The translations under genes and the position numbers were made by a program. DNA of 64,000 nt from Parvibaculum sp049651025 (GTDB lineage: Bacteria > Pseudomonadota > Alphaproteobacteria > Parvibaculales > Parvibaculaceae): positions 1 through 64,000 of the forward strand of contig NZ_JBASBH010000016.1 of NCBI RefSeq assembly GCF_049651025.1, in the 5' to 3' direction. The notes under the pieces were generated by a model that ran no database searches, had not been told where the DNA came from, and worked only from the letters and a program-made list of their open reading frames with translations. The first letter of the stretch is position 1. Every line of letters starts with the position of its first letter. Positions 8,808-16,586 of the stretch are shown one piece after another.

Positions 8808-9257
8808 TCAGAGACCGAGAGCCTGGTTCCGTTCTGACCCAACGCCCCCGCGACAAGCCTGTTCCAGCGTCATGCCGTCGAGAATGCTGGCGGCCGCATC
8901 GCGGACCTCCCGCATCGTCCGGCGAATGGCGCAGGCCTTCTCATCCTTGCAATCGACGCAACGCCTGTAGCCCGTCAGGCTCGCACAAGGGATCGGCGCG
9001 AGCGGCCCATCCATGATGCGAACGATCTGGCCAAAGGTGATCGCGTCGGCAGGCTTTGCCAGCGTGTAGCCGCCATGCTTGCCGCGATGGCTGTGGATGA
9101 GGCCCTGCTTGCGCAGTTCCAGCAGAATGAGTTCCAGAAACTTGCGCGGAACATGATGCTGCTCGGAGATATCTCCGGCTTGCAGCAACTCTCCGTTTTT
9201 CTGGTCCGCCAGAGCGAGCATGGCTTTCAACGCGTATTTTGCTTTTTGCGACAGCAT
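8808..9257 (-). CDS. Rrf2-family transcriptional regulator, likely Fe-S or cysteine-ligated
   Basis: 149 residues, the standard Rrf2 size. The N-terminal winged helix spans MLSQKAKYALKAMLAL through HRGKHGGYTLAKPA. The C-terminal part carries four cysteines, C91, C100, C103 and C109. Three or four cysteines here are how IscR/NsrR-like members hold an Fe-S cluster, while CymR-type sulfur regulators lack them. The gene lies 66 bases upstream of sbp on the same strand, and both start regions carry ATTGTCTATCAA, so it is best read as an autoregulated controller of sulfate uptake. The effector is unknown. Confidence 0.88.
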   Translation of the reverse strand: MLSQKAKYALKAMLALADQKNGELLQAGDISEQHHVPRKFLELILLELRKQGLIHSHRGKHGGYTLAKPADAITFGQIVRIMDGPLAPIPCASLTGYRRCVDCKDEKACAIRRTMREVRDAAASILDGMTLEQACRGGVGSERNQALGL

Positions 9258-9258
9258 A

Positions 9259-9270
9259 ATTGTCTATCAA
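9259..9270 (-). promoter_or_regulatory. Putative Rrf2 operator at its own gene
   Basis: Second exact copy of ATTGTCTATCAA. It ends one base before the Rrf2 start codon, about where transcription would begin. That position fits autorepression. Confidence 0.5.
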
Positions 9271-9276
9271 GGTTGT

Positions 9277-9306
9277 AGGGTAAACAGCGACAAAGCGGCG
9301 TGTCAA
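9277..9306 (-). promoter_or_regulatory. Candidate promoter of the Rrf2 gene
   Basis: A perfect TTGACA (-35, 9306 to 9301 on the minus strand) is followed after 18 bases by TACCCT, a poor -10. A nearly overlapping inverted repeat (GCGGCGTGT / ACACGCCGC, 9295-9325) covers the -35. It could be a second operator or a terminator for the gene upstream. Confidence 0.4.
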
Positions 9307-9325
9307 ACATAAATTCACACGCCGC
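9295..9325. repeat. Inverted repeat GCGGCGTGT-N13-ACACGCCGC
   Basis: Nine perfectly paired bases with a 13-base loop lie between the end of the flavin monooxygenase gene and the Rrf2 gene. No T-run follows on either strand. The rest of 9326-9487 is AT-richer and holds nothing I recognise. Confidence 0.55.
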
Positions 9326-9487
9326 GGTGGGAATCGTTAGGTAATACATAAAATTTACTGTTAAATAGGAGTCTCAGCATTTCAGCCGGTTTCCCGACTG
9401 ACCGAAGCAATTATGCCAAAAATGTGCATGAACCGAAATGGCTTCAAGCCGGAAACCGCAGAAATGGCGCGGACAGAATAAAGCCGA

Positions 9488-10999
9488 TCAGGCTGCTGCG
9501 GTTCCACTGGCGAGATAGGCATCCCAAGCATCGAGCAGGCCCGCCGCCTCGCCACAGCCAAAGACATGCCGGTCCGGCCGAACCAGGATCGCTCCGGCAC
9601 CGGCCATCAATGCCTCAAGATCGCCCTCGGCATCGGCAAGCGCGCCGGCCTCGATCGCAAATCCGCCACCCGCTGCAAAGCGGCTCGTGAGGCTCGCAGC
9701 AACCGGCCCGCGCGTGACCAGAAGCGGCGCGAGGCCCGCATCTTCATCGAGCCGTCTGCGCGATGCGCCCTCGCCGAGCCAGGGCTCGGGAAATACAGCG
9801 CCCGCCGAAGCATGGCCCGCCACGATGCCGCTCGCCAATCCGGCAAGCCCCGGCATGGCGCTGAAGCGATCCGCCTCGGGCTTTGCCGTCATATCGCGAT
9901 CGCGCGCGGCGGCGCGGGCGTCATCCTGCGTGCAGACAAGCTGGCCCATGAAGACCGCTATCTCCGTGATCGACTGGACATGAGGCGCGCGCTCTACCTG
10001 ATAGCTGTCGAGCAGCACGGGCACGGCGCGACCCTGCAATATGGCGGCAAGCTTCCAGCCAAGATTGGCGGCGTCGCGCACGCCCGAGCAAAGCCCCTGC
10101 CCCATGAATGGCGGCATCTGATGGGCTGCATCGCCCGCGAGCACAACGCGGCCCTTGCGCCATTCGCGCGCCCGCACCGCATGAAACCGATAGACCGCGC
10201 GGCGTTCGATCTCGACATGCGCCGGATCGACAAAGGGCGCAACGAGTTCGTCAATGCGCGCATCGCTTGAAACATCTTCAGCCGTTTCGCCCGGCCGCAT
10301 CATGAACTCCCAGCGATGCCGCCCCGGCGCCATCGGCATCGAGGTGACGGGACGCGCCGGATCGCAAAGCTGCAAGCCGACCGTGCTGAGATTGCGCAAA
10401 CCATTCTTCAGCCGCGCATCCACGACAAGCCAGGGCTCATCAAAGCCCATATCCTCAAGCTCGATGCCCGCATGCTTGCGCACAAGGCTCGCGCCTCCAT
10501 CGCAGCCGACGAGAAACTTCGCCTCGACTTCATAAGGGCCGTCCGGCCCCTCAATCTGCGCCCGCACGCCATCCTCATGCGCCGCATAAGCGACAAGCGT
10601 ATGGCCGACCCGCGCGGAAACAAGATCGAGCGCCGTGAGTCGCGCGCGCAATGCGTGCTCCAGCGTCGGCTGATGAAACATCGAGCTTGGCGGAAAGCCG
10701 GTCGGTGCAATCCCGCGTCCGGGCGCAAACCCCATCAGCAGCGCACCATCGGCGGCGCGAAACTCATAAGTCGACAAGGGCTGGCTCGCCGCGAGCACGG
10801 CATCGGCGCCGCCCGCAAGATGCAGAAGCCGCATCGTCTCATGGTCGAGATGAGCGGCGCGCGGAAGCGGATAGACCTGCGTGTCACGCTCAACGGCGAT
10901 GACGCCGATCCCGAGCCGCGCGAGATAGATGGCAAGCACCGCACCGACGGGCCCAAGCCCGGAAATCAGTACATCGGTTTGTTCCACGCGCCCGCTCAT
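9488..10999 (-). CDS. FAD-dependent aromatic monooxygenase (PheA/MhpA type)
   Basis: 503-residue flavin hydroxylase. The ADP-binding GLGPVGAVLA motif is at residues 14-23, the DG motif lies in FLVGCDGGASLVRKHAG, and the GDAAHQMPPFMGQGLCSGVR flavin loop near residue 290 is textbook for 3-(3-hydroxyphenyl)propionate/phenol hydroxylases. It should use NAD(P)H and oxygen to hydroxylate an aromatic ring, producing a catechol-type diol. The ATG at 10999 is preceded by GGAG eight bases upstream, and a TTG four codons earlier is unlikely. The gene is last in TetR-VOC dioxygenase-hydrolase-monooxygenase, a meta-cleavage layout. The natural substrate cannot be read from the sequence. Confidence 0.88.
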   Translation of the reverse strand: MSGRVEQTDVLISGLGPVGAVLAIYLARLGIGVIAVERDTQVYPLPRAAHLDHETMRLLHLAGGADAVLAASQPLSTYEFRAADGALLMGFAPGRGIAPTGFPPSSMFHQPTLEHALRARLTALDLVSARVGHTLVAYAAHEDGVRAQIEGPDGPYEVEAKFLVGCDGGASLVRKHAGIELEDMGFDEPWLVVDARLKNGLRNLSTVGLQLCDPARPVTSMPMAPGRHRWEFMMRPGETAEDVSSDARIDELVAPFVDPAHVEIERRAVYRFHAVRAREWRKGRVVLAGDAAHQMPPFMGQGLCSGVRDAANLGWKLAAILQGRAVPVLLDSYQVERAPHVQSITEIAVFMGQLVCTQDDARAAARDRDMTAKPEADRFSAMPGLAGLASGIVAGHASAGAVFPEPWLGEGASRRRLDEDAGLAPLLVTRGPVAASLTSRFAAGGGFAIEAGALADAEGDLEALMAGAGAILVRPDRHVFGCGEAAGLLDAWDAYLASGTAAA

Positions 11000-11026
11000 G
11001 TCGTTCTCCAAAAACAGATGTTTCCG

Positions 11027-11896
11027 TCAGCCGATCACGGTCTCGGCATTTTCAGGAACGACCCGATTTTCGATATAGCCGAGCTTGTCGATCTCGACCT
11101 TCACCACATCGCCAACCTTGAGCGTCACCGGCGGCTTCATCGCCATGCCGACGCCGCTCGACGTGCCGGTGAAAATAATGTCGCCGACATCGAGCGTGAA
11201 AGCCTGAGTGAGATGCGCGATCTCGTCGAAGCAGTTGAAGATCAGATGCTTCGTGTTGGAGTTCTGCCGCAACTCGCCATTGACCCACGCCCGGATGCCC
11301 AATGCATGCGGATCGCCCACTTCATCGGACGTCACGATCCACGGACCGATGGGTCCGTGGGTGTCGAAGGATTTTCCGATCTGCCATGTATTGGTGCGGA
11401 GCTGCCAGTCGCGCACTGAAACGTCGTTGCCGACAAAATAGCCCGCTATGACTTCATGCGCGCGCTCGGCGGGCACATGCTTGCAACGCTTGCCGATGAC
11501 GAAACACATCTCCGCTTCATAATCGAGCATGGAAGAGACGGCCGGAAGATTGATCGTGCCGTAAGGGTCTTGCACGCAATTATGCTGCTTGTTGAACCAG
11601 ACCTGATGTTCGGGAAGCTTCATGCCGCTCTCCTCGACATGGTCGCGATAGTTGAGACCTATGGCGAGTATCTTGCCCGGATTGAGAATCGGCGCGCGCA
11701 GCGTCACCTCGGCAAGCGGAATGGCTTTCGCCGTACCCGCGACATCCCTCGCCCGCGCCATCGCCTTTGCATCGCCGAGAAAGCCGATCATCTCGCGCGG
11801 CAGTTCCGGCGCGGCAGCAGCAAGATCGACAATGCCGTCGTCACGAACGACGCCTATGCGCGTGGCGCCCTGATGGGTGAAGGTTGCAAGCTTCAT
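11027..11896 (-). CDS. Fumarylacetoacetate hydrolase family protein
   Basis: 289 residues. The C-terminal two thirds form the FAH fold with metal ligands in DYEAEMCFVIG and GNDVSVRDWQ, the loop ILAIGLNYRDHVEE, and the closing GDIIFTGTSSGVGMAM. Members cleave or decarboxylate acylpyruvates and ring-fission products. The start at 11896 has AAGGAA in front, and the frame is open further upstream without a ribosome site. In this cluster it is well placed to act on the product of the VOC extradiol dioxygenase. Hydrolase versus decarboxylase/isomerase activity cannot be decided by eye. Confidence 0.88.
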   Translation of the reverse strand: MKLATFTHQGATRIGVVRDDGIVDLAAAAPELPREMIGFLGDAKAMARARDVAGTAKAIPLAEVTLRAPILNPGKILAIGLNYRDHVEESGMKLPEHQVWFNKQHNCVQDPYGTINLPAVSSMLDYEAEMCFVIGKRCKHVPAERAHEVIAGYFVGNDVSVRDWQLRTNTWQIGKSFDTHGPIGPWIVTSDEVGDPHALGIRAWVNGELRQNSNTKHLIFNCFDEIAHLTQAFTLDVGDIIFTGTSSGVGMAMKPPVTLKVGDVVKVEIDKLGYIENRVVPENAETVIG

Positions 11897-11956
11897 GGAA
11901 GGTTCCTTGTTCTGTGAGATCGCGTCTGGCGCAATCATCCAATCCATTCACTATCC

Positions 11957-12042
11957 GTCATCCCGGGACTTGTTCCCGGGATCCATGGGCGCTGACGGCA
12001 CCCTGAGAGAAGATGGGTCCCGGGAACAAGTCCCGGGACGAC
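11957..12042. repeat. Dispersed palindromic repeat, copy A
   Basis: The arms begin GTCATCCCGGGACTTGTTCC and end GGAACAAGTCCCGGGACGAC, about 30 bases each and nearly perfectly complementary, around a variable centre. Each arm itself contains the small palindrome CCCGGGAC...GTTCCCGGG. It lies between the VOC dioxygenase and the FAH-family gene. Confidence 0.85.
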
Positions 12043-12095
12043 GCCGCGATTGCAGTCAGCTCGTCAGAGTTATTCTTTGTACGTCTTATATAAAA

Positions 12096-13016
12096 TCAGC
12101 TTCCCATGCTCGGCGGCGCAGGCGGCCCCCACTGGTTACCCATCAGATCCTCAAGCCCGAGCTGATTGGGTGGCGTCTCATTGTTGAAGAGATCGCCATC
12201 GGTCCAGTGCTCGACCGTGTGGCCCCATGGATCGCGCCAATAGTCGAAAATCTGGCTGCCGAGAATATGCCGCCCGACGCCCCATTCATGGCGACGGCCT
12301 GCATCGACGAGATGCTGATGGCCCGCCATCAGATCGTCCATATTGGCGACCTCGAAAGCGGCGTGATTGAACCCGCGCTTGCCGGTGCCGACGAGAAAAA
12401 GCGTGTGGTGATCGACATGGATCGGCCCGCGGTCGCAGCGCAGGAAAGCGCCGAGCGGCATGTCGGGCGCGAGCGCGATTTCATCCGATGTCACAAAGCC
12501 GAGCCTGCTCTTGTACCAGGCCTCGCTCTTGCGAAAATCGGTGACGTTGATGACGGCATGGCCGAGACGCTTCACCTGCGATGGGCCGGGCGCGACCCGC
12601 AACGCCGATCCGGCGCGGATGCGCGCATCGCCGTCATTGTGAACGAGCTTGCGCCATGTCGGCAGAGCGTCCGGGGTCGCCTGACCGGCAACGACATCGA
12701 CCGGGAAACCATCGGGATCGGTGAGCCGCACAATCTTTCCGCCGCCCGGCGCGGCACTATCCTCGACCGCGACATTATTTTCGGAGGCAAGACGCGAAAG
12801 ATCGTCAAGATTTTCGGCATAAAATCCAAGACCGACAAATCCCGGCTCGCCCTTTTCGGTGACGTGACAAAAGGGTCGTGCATCGCTGCCGCGCGCATAA
12901 AGAACGCTGTCGCTCTTCGCGGCGACGCTCATTCCGAATTCACTCAGGAATGTTTCCATCTCGCCCAGATCAGGCGCACGAAAACGCACATAGGCAATAT
13001 CGGTAACGCGGATCAT
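12096..13016 (-). CDS. VOC-family extradiol ring-cleavage dioxygenase
   Basis: 306 residues with two tandem vicinal-oxygen-chelate modules (about 5-110 and 148-270). The Fe(II) ligands are visible as H153 (RLGHAVINV), H218 (GFNHAAFEV) and E269 (GHTVEHW), the spacing of BphC/catechol 2,3-dioxygenases. Those enzymes open catechol rings next to the hydroxyls. Its ATG overlaps the TetR stop as ATGA, so the two are translationally coupled. The next gene downstream is a FAH-type hydrolase. The diol substrate is unknown. Confidence 0.9.
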   Translation of the reverse strand: MIRVTDIAYVRFRAPDLGEMETFLSEFGMSVAAKSDSVLYARGSDARPFCHVTEKGEPGFVGLGFYAENLDDLSRLASENNVAVEDSAAPGGGKIVRLTDPDGFPVDVVAGQATPDALPTWRKLVHNDGDARIRAGSALRVAPGPSQVKRLGHAVINVTDFRKSEAWYKSRLGFVTSDEIALAPDMPLGAFLRCDRGPIHVDHHTLFLVGTGKRGFNHAAFEVANMDDLMAGHQHLVDAGRRHEWGVGRHILGSQIFDYWRDPWGHTVEHWTDGDLFNNETPPNQLGLEDLMGNQWGPPAPPSMGS

Positions 13017-13702
13017 AGAAACCTCCCGTGTCCAAGAAGCGTCACACCGTCAATCGAGAATGGTCTTTTGAGAATGCGTTCGATCTCGTCGGCCTTGAGG
13101 CCGAGCGCCTGCAGCAGAGCGACCGTCATGTCGCGCGCATAGCCCTCGCCGCGCGCAATCTCTTCGCCCGCAGCCGTATCGAGCAGATGGCGCATGGCGA
13201 CCGTCGTTATGCCGATAACGACATGCAGCGCCGCATCGAGGCTCGGCACGCGCATACGCTCCGATTCAATTCCTTGCCTGAGATCGCCGATGAGATGCTG
13301 ATTGGCGCCGCCCGCCGCCTCGATGCCGCCATTATAGATACGCGCAAGCATGCGGGCATGAACGGGATCGCGCACGACAAGCGCCAAGAAAAGCCGCGCG
13401 CCGCGCGACACGCGCTCCGCCGGGTCGTCTATGCCGCGATTGATTTCCTCGACCGCCGCATTGAGCTGATGACGAATGACGGAAGCGACAGCGCGCGCAA
13501 TGTCGGCCCGGTCGGTGAAATAATTATAGAAGGTGCCCTTCGCGACGCCCGCAAGATCGACGATTTCGTCGATGGTCGTCGCATCTACGCCTTGCCGCGC
13601 AAAGAGCCGCGTCGCCGCCTCGACCAGCAGAAGCCGCATGCGTTCGCGTCGCCGCGAACCCGCCTCATCAACCTTCTGCATCGCCGCTGTTTTGCCAGCC
13701 AT
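13013..13702 (-). CDS. TetR-family regulator of the aromatic cluster
   Basis: 229 residues. The N-terminal helix-turn-helix reads ARQGVDATTIDEIVDLAGVA then KGTFYNYFTDRADIARAV, as in TetR proteins, with a helical ligand-binding C-terminal domain. The ATG at 13702 has GGAG nine bases upstream, and a GTG at 13711 would be the longer alternative. It heads the unit with the VOC dioxygenase, FAH hydrolase and monooxygenase. The intergenic region to the divergent LigB-type dioxygenase carries two TetR-style palindromes, so repression of both directions is likely. Confidence 0.88.
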   Translation of the reverse strand: MAGKTAAMQKVDEAGSRRRERMRLLLVEAATRLFARQGVDATTIDEIVDLAGVAKGTFYNYFTDRADIARAVASVIRHQLNAAVEEINRGIDDPAERVSRGARLFLALVVRDPVHARMLARIYNGGIEAAGGANQHLIGDLRQGIESERMRVPSLDAALHVVIGITTVAMRHLLDTAAGEEIARGEGYARDMTVALLQALGLKADEIERILKRPFSIDGVTLLGHGRFL

Positions 13703-13723
13703 CGACCGCACTCCATCCCGATA

Positions 13724-13737
13724 TGACTATTTGGTCA
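13724..13737. promoter_or_regulatory. Putative TetR operator 1
   Basis: TGACTATTTGGTCA, an interrupted palindrome of the form TGACT-N-TTT-N-GTCA. Same pattern as operator 2, with centres 19 bases apart, so two dimers would bind the same face roughly two helical turns apart. Confidence 0.65.
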
Positions 13738-13742
13738 TAAAA

Positions 13743-13756
13743 TGACTGTTTAGTCA
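13743..13756. promoter_or_regulatory. Putative TetR operator 2
   Basis: TGACTGTTTAGTCA (TGACT/AGTCA arms). On the minus strand the repeat overlaps a TTGACT that could be the -35 of the TetR unit. Confidence 0.65.
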
Positions 13757-13890
13757 ATATGGTGGAATCCGGGCGATTTGCATCGCTCCCGCAACAATGC
13801 ATTGCAAGGCGCTTGCTTCACCGCGCCTGCGGCAACGACTATCTATGGTGTCAGCGCGAAGCGCTTCACGCCCGAAAGCGAGTTTCAGCC

Positions 13891-14685
13891 ATGACGCATG
13901 CCCCCAGTCTTTTTGTTTCTCACGGCTCGCCCATGCTGGCGCTGGAAGACGGGCCCGCCCGCCGCTTCCTCACGCAGCTTGGCCCACGCCTCGGCAAGCC
14001 TGCGGGTATCGTCGTCGTCTCGGCACATTTCGAGGAAGCGGAACCGACCGTCACCTCAAACCCGCACCCCGAAACCATCCACGATTTCGGCGGCTTCCCC
14101 CGCGCGCTCCATGAAATGCTCTATCCCGCACCCGGCTCGCCTGCGCTTGCCGACATGATCCGGCGCGCCCTTGCCGCAGCCGGCATCGAAAGCGTCGAGG
14201 ATGCAAAGCGCGGCCTCGATCATGGCGCATGGGTGCCGCTCGGCCTGATGTTTCCGAAAGCCGATGTGCCGGTCGCGCAGCTTTCAATCTCGCCGGATCG
14301 CGACCCCGCCTGGCACTATGCGCTGGGCGAAGCGCTCCGCCCCTTGCGCGAGGAAAATATCCTGATCCTCGGCTCCGGCTCAATCACGCATAACCTGCGC
14401 GAACTTGAGCGCCCGACGCCCGACGCCGCCCCGGCACCCTGGGCTGAAGCCTTCACCGAATGGGTTTTTGAAAACGTCGCGGCTGGCCGCACAGACGCGC
14501 TGCTTCACTATGAAGACCGCGCGCCACAGCCCGCCCGCGCCCACCCGACCGACGATCACTTCCTGCCATTCTTTGCAGCGCTCGGCGCGGGCCTGCCCGG
14601 CGAGCCGGTGGAACGGCTCCACCACAGCTTTACCTATGGCTCGCTCGGTATGGACGTTTACGCCTTCGGGCGCTTGCCCGCCTGA
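13891..14685 (+). CDS. LigB/DODA-type class III extradiol dioxygenase
   Basis: 264 residues, resembling 4,5-DOPA extradiol dioxygenase and YgiD. Metal and catalytic histidines fall where expected: H11 (VSHGSP), H46 (SAHFEEAEP), H111 (LDHGAWVPLGLMFP) and H223 (HPTDDHFLPFF). I begin at the ATG at 13891 because the LFVSHGSP block normally lies about ten residues in. The open frame back to 13759 has no family-like sequence. It is divergent from the TetR-VOC unit, with the tandem palindromes between them. The gene end overlaps the convergent TetR gene by 28 bases. Confidence 0.88.
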   Translation: MTHAPSLFVSHGSPMLALEDGPARRFLTQLGPRLGKPAGIVVVSAHFEEAEPTVTSNPHPETIHDFGGFPRALHEMLYPAPGSPALADMIRRALAAAGIESVEDAKRGLDHGAWVPLGLMFPKADVPVAQLSISPDRDPAWHYALGEALRPLREENILILGSGSITHNLRELERPTPDAAPAPWAEAFTEWVFENVAAGRTDALLHYEDRAPQPARAHPTDDHFLPFFAALGAGLPGEPVERLHHSFTYGSLGMDVYAFGRLPA

Positions 14686-15398
14686 CGCTTCCCGGCATTC
14701 ACCGCGCGAGACGGGCTGTCATCGGGCAACAGCCCCTCAAACAGCATGTTGATCTGCGTTTCGGCCAGCGTCTCCCGGGACCAGGGGAAATCCACATGGG
14801 TGATGAGAAGCGCGACGATGCCATGCCCCGCCGCCCAGATCGCCTCGGCCATCACTTCCGGGTCGCCCTTGCGGATGAGGCCGGAGGCGACAAGCTCGCG
14901 CACCTGATCCTGCATATGCCCATAGGCAATCCGGCCCTTTGACGGCTGGATCGGCGGCGTTTCACCAGGCACGGGCCGATGCCCGCCCTGCCGCCTCAGG
15001 CCCGGCGCATGGGTCATGAAAACCAGCCGATACTCCTCGGGATGCTCCAGACCGCTGGCGACATAATTATGCATGGAGCGTCGCAACCGCTGCACGGGGT
15101 CGGCGACTTCCTGAGCCGTCTTCAGGCTTCCCTCGATAAGCAGCGTGAAGAAATCCTCGGCGATGGAAAAGAGGATCGCGTCCTTGTCCTGAAAATGCTG
15201 ATAGATCGCCGCCTGCGTGATGCCTACACGCCGGGCGATGTTGCGCATCGAAACCTGCTCGATGCCGCCCTCGCCGAACAGCGCCTTCGCAGCCTCAATG
15301 ATCTGTGTCCGGCGCTCTGCGGGCGGCAGACGTCTGCGGGGCAGCTTGAGGCCCGGGCGAGCGGATATTTTTGCCTTGCCGGCTTTTTTTAACGTCAT
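14658..15398 (-). CDS. TetR-family regulator of the RND efflux pump
   Basis: 246 residues. A basic N-terminal tail precedes the helix-turn-helix (IIEAAKALFGEGGIEQVSMR, then ITQAAIYQHFQDKDAILFSI), followed by a TetR C-terminal domain of the AcrR-associated type (VFMTHAPGLRR, WAAGHGIVALLITH). The true start is the ATG at 15398 with TAGGGA in front. The frame can be read to 16412 only through the opposite-strand adaptor gene. Divergent from an RND adaptor/permease pair, with a perfect palindrome between them, it is the probable repressor of that pump. Confidence 0.9.
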   Translation of the reverse strand: MTLKKAGKAKISARPGLKLPRRRLPPAERRTQIIEAAKALFGEGGIEQVSMRNIARRVGITQAAIYQHFQDKDAILFSIAEDFFTLLIEGSLKTAQEVADPVQRLRRSMHNYVASGLEHPEEYRLVFMTHAPGLRRQGGHRPVPGETPPIQPSKGRIAYGHMQDQVRELVASGLIRKGDPEVMAEAIWAAGHGIVALLITHVDFPWSRETLAETQINMLFEGLLPDDSPSRAVNAGKRQAGKRPKA

Positions 15399-15405
15399 TT
15401 CCCTA

Positions 15406-15420
15406 CCTAACACCGTTAGG
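15406..15420. promoter_or_regulatory. Putative operator between TetR and the RND pump
   Basis: CCTAACACCGTTAGG is a perfect 15-base palindrome (CCTAAC/GTTAGG arms, ACC centre). It lies eight bases upstream of the TetR start codon and just upstream of a possible promoter for the pump genes. Confidence 0.65.
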
Positions 15421-15426
15421 GAGGAC

Positions 15427-15455
15427 TTGACCAGCGCCCGGAACCCACTAAATAA
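15427..15455 (+). promoter_or_regulatory. Candidate promoter of the RND pump operon
   Basis: TTGACC (-35) and the A/T-rich TAAATAA (-10) are 16-17 bases apart, directly after the palindrome. The -10 match is poor. Confidence 0.35.
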
Positions 15456-15488
15456 ACGCTGTTCAGTAATACATTGGGGGTCACGGGC

Positions 15489-16586
15489 ATGCTGGTTTCG
15501 CGCAAATTTTGGGCCGCTGCGGCCCTGTCTCTTGTCGCCCTCGCTGCCTGCGGGCAGAACGAGGAGCCCAAAGAGGCGGCGGAAGTCGCACCGGCCACCC
15601 CCGTTCTCATCGCCACCGTGCGCCAAGCCCCCGAAAGCGCCGATGTGACCGCTTACGGCATGGTCCGCTCCGACAAGGAGGGGGCGCTTTCCTTCAAGAT
15701 CGGCGGATTGCTGAAAGTCCTGAAGGTCGATGCCGGCGACCGGATCAAAAAGGGCGACGTGCTGGCCGAGCTCGACCAGCGTGAAATCGAAGCGCAATCG
15801 GCCCGCGCCAATGCCGCCGCCGACAAGGCGCGCCGCGACCTCGCCCGCATTGAGCCTCTGCTCGAAAAGGGCTTCATCAGCAAACAGAAGGTGCAGGACG
15901 CCCAAAGCGCCCTCGACATGGCGGTGGCGGATCGCAAGCGCGTCGAATTCGACCGCAGCCTCGCCGTCATCACCGCGCCATCCGACGGCGTGGTGCTTGC
16001 GCGTCATGCAGACGTCAACGAGATCGTCGCGCCCGGCGGCCCTGTGCTGACAGTGAGCCAGGGATCGGCGGCCTATATTCTGAAAGCGAGCCTCAGCGAC
16101 CGCGACGTCTCGCGCATCGCCATCGGCGACAGCGCCCGCGTGACGCTCGATGCCTTCGCCACTGAAAACATCACGGGCACGGTTCGTCGCATCGCCGCGA
16201 TGAGCGACGCGAGAAGCGGCACATTCGAAGTCGAACTGGCGCTTGAAGGCGTCCCCGGCGGCGTCGAAAGCGGCTTCATGGGTCAGGCACGCATCCGCCC
16301 GCAAGGCACGGTTGCAAAGCATCAGGTCGCCATTCCCGCCTCCGCCATTCTCGAAGGCCACGGCGCAACGGCAACCGTTTACGTCATCAACCAGACAACC
16401 GGCACCGCCCATCTGACGCGCGTGTCCATCGCGGGCATTGAAGGTGACGACGTACTGATCGACCGGGGCCTCGACGCAGGCACACAGGTCGTGAGTGCGG
16501 GCGCGCCTTATCTGCGCGACGGAGCGAAGGTCAAGATCGTCACCGATCTGGCCAGCGAAGCACAGAAGACGGAGCCGCGCACATGA
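15489..16586 (+). CDS. RND efflux periplasmic adaptor, lipoprotein
   Basis: 365 residues. Residues 1-21 form a lipoprotein signal with lipobox LAAC (C21), so it is predicted to be anchored to the inner membrane. Then come the membrane-fusion blocks: a biotinyl-lipoyl half (SFKIGGLLKVLKVDAGDRIK), a coiled-coil hairpin (about 95-155, LEKGFISKQKVQDAQSALDM), the second lipoyl half (ITAPSDGVV) and the beta-barrel. The ATG at 15489 has GGGGG before it. The stop overlaps the permease start as ATGA. It links the permease to an outer-membrane channel, which is not encoded here. Confidence 0.92.
   Translation: MLVSRKFWAAAALSLVALAACGQNEEPKEAAEVAPATPVLIATVRQAPESADVTAYGMVRSDKEGALSFKIGGLLKVLKVDAGDRIKKGDVLAELDQREIEAQSARANAAADKARRDLARIEPLLEKGFISKQKVQDAQSALDMAVADRKRVEFDRSLAVITAPSDGVVLARHADVNEIVAPGGPVLTVSQGSAAYILKASLSDRDVSRIAIGDSARVTLDAFATENITGTVRRIAAMSDARSGTFEVELALEGVPGGVESGFMGQARIRPQGTVAKHQVAIPASAILEGHGATATVYVINQTTGTAHLTRVSIAGIEGDDVLIDRGLDAGTQVVSAGAPYLRDGAKVKIVTDLASEAQKTEPRT

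Noticed and set aside
15399..16412. Upstream extension of the TetR reading frame
   Set aside because: It runs antisense to the RND adaptor gene. The TetR family N-terminus and a ribosome site are at 15398.
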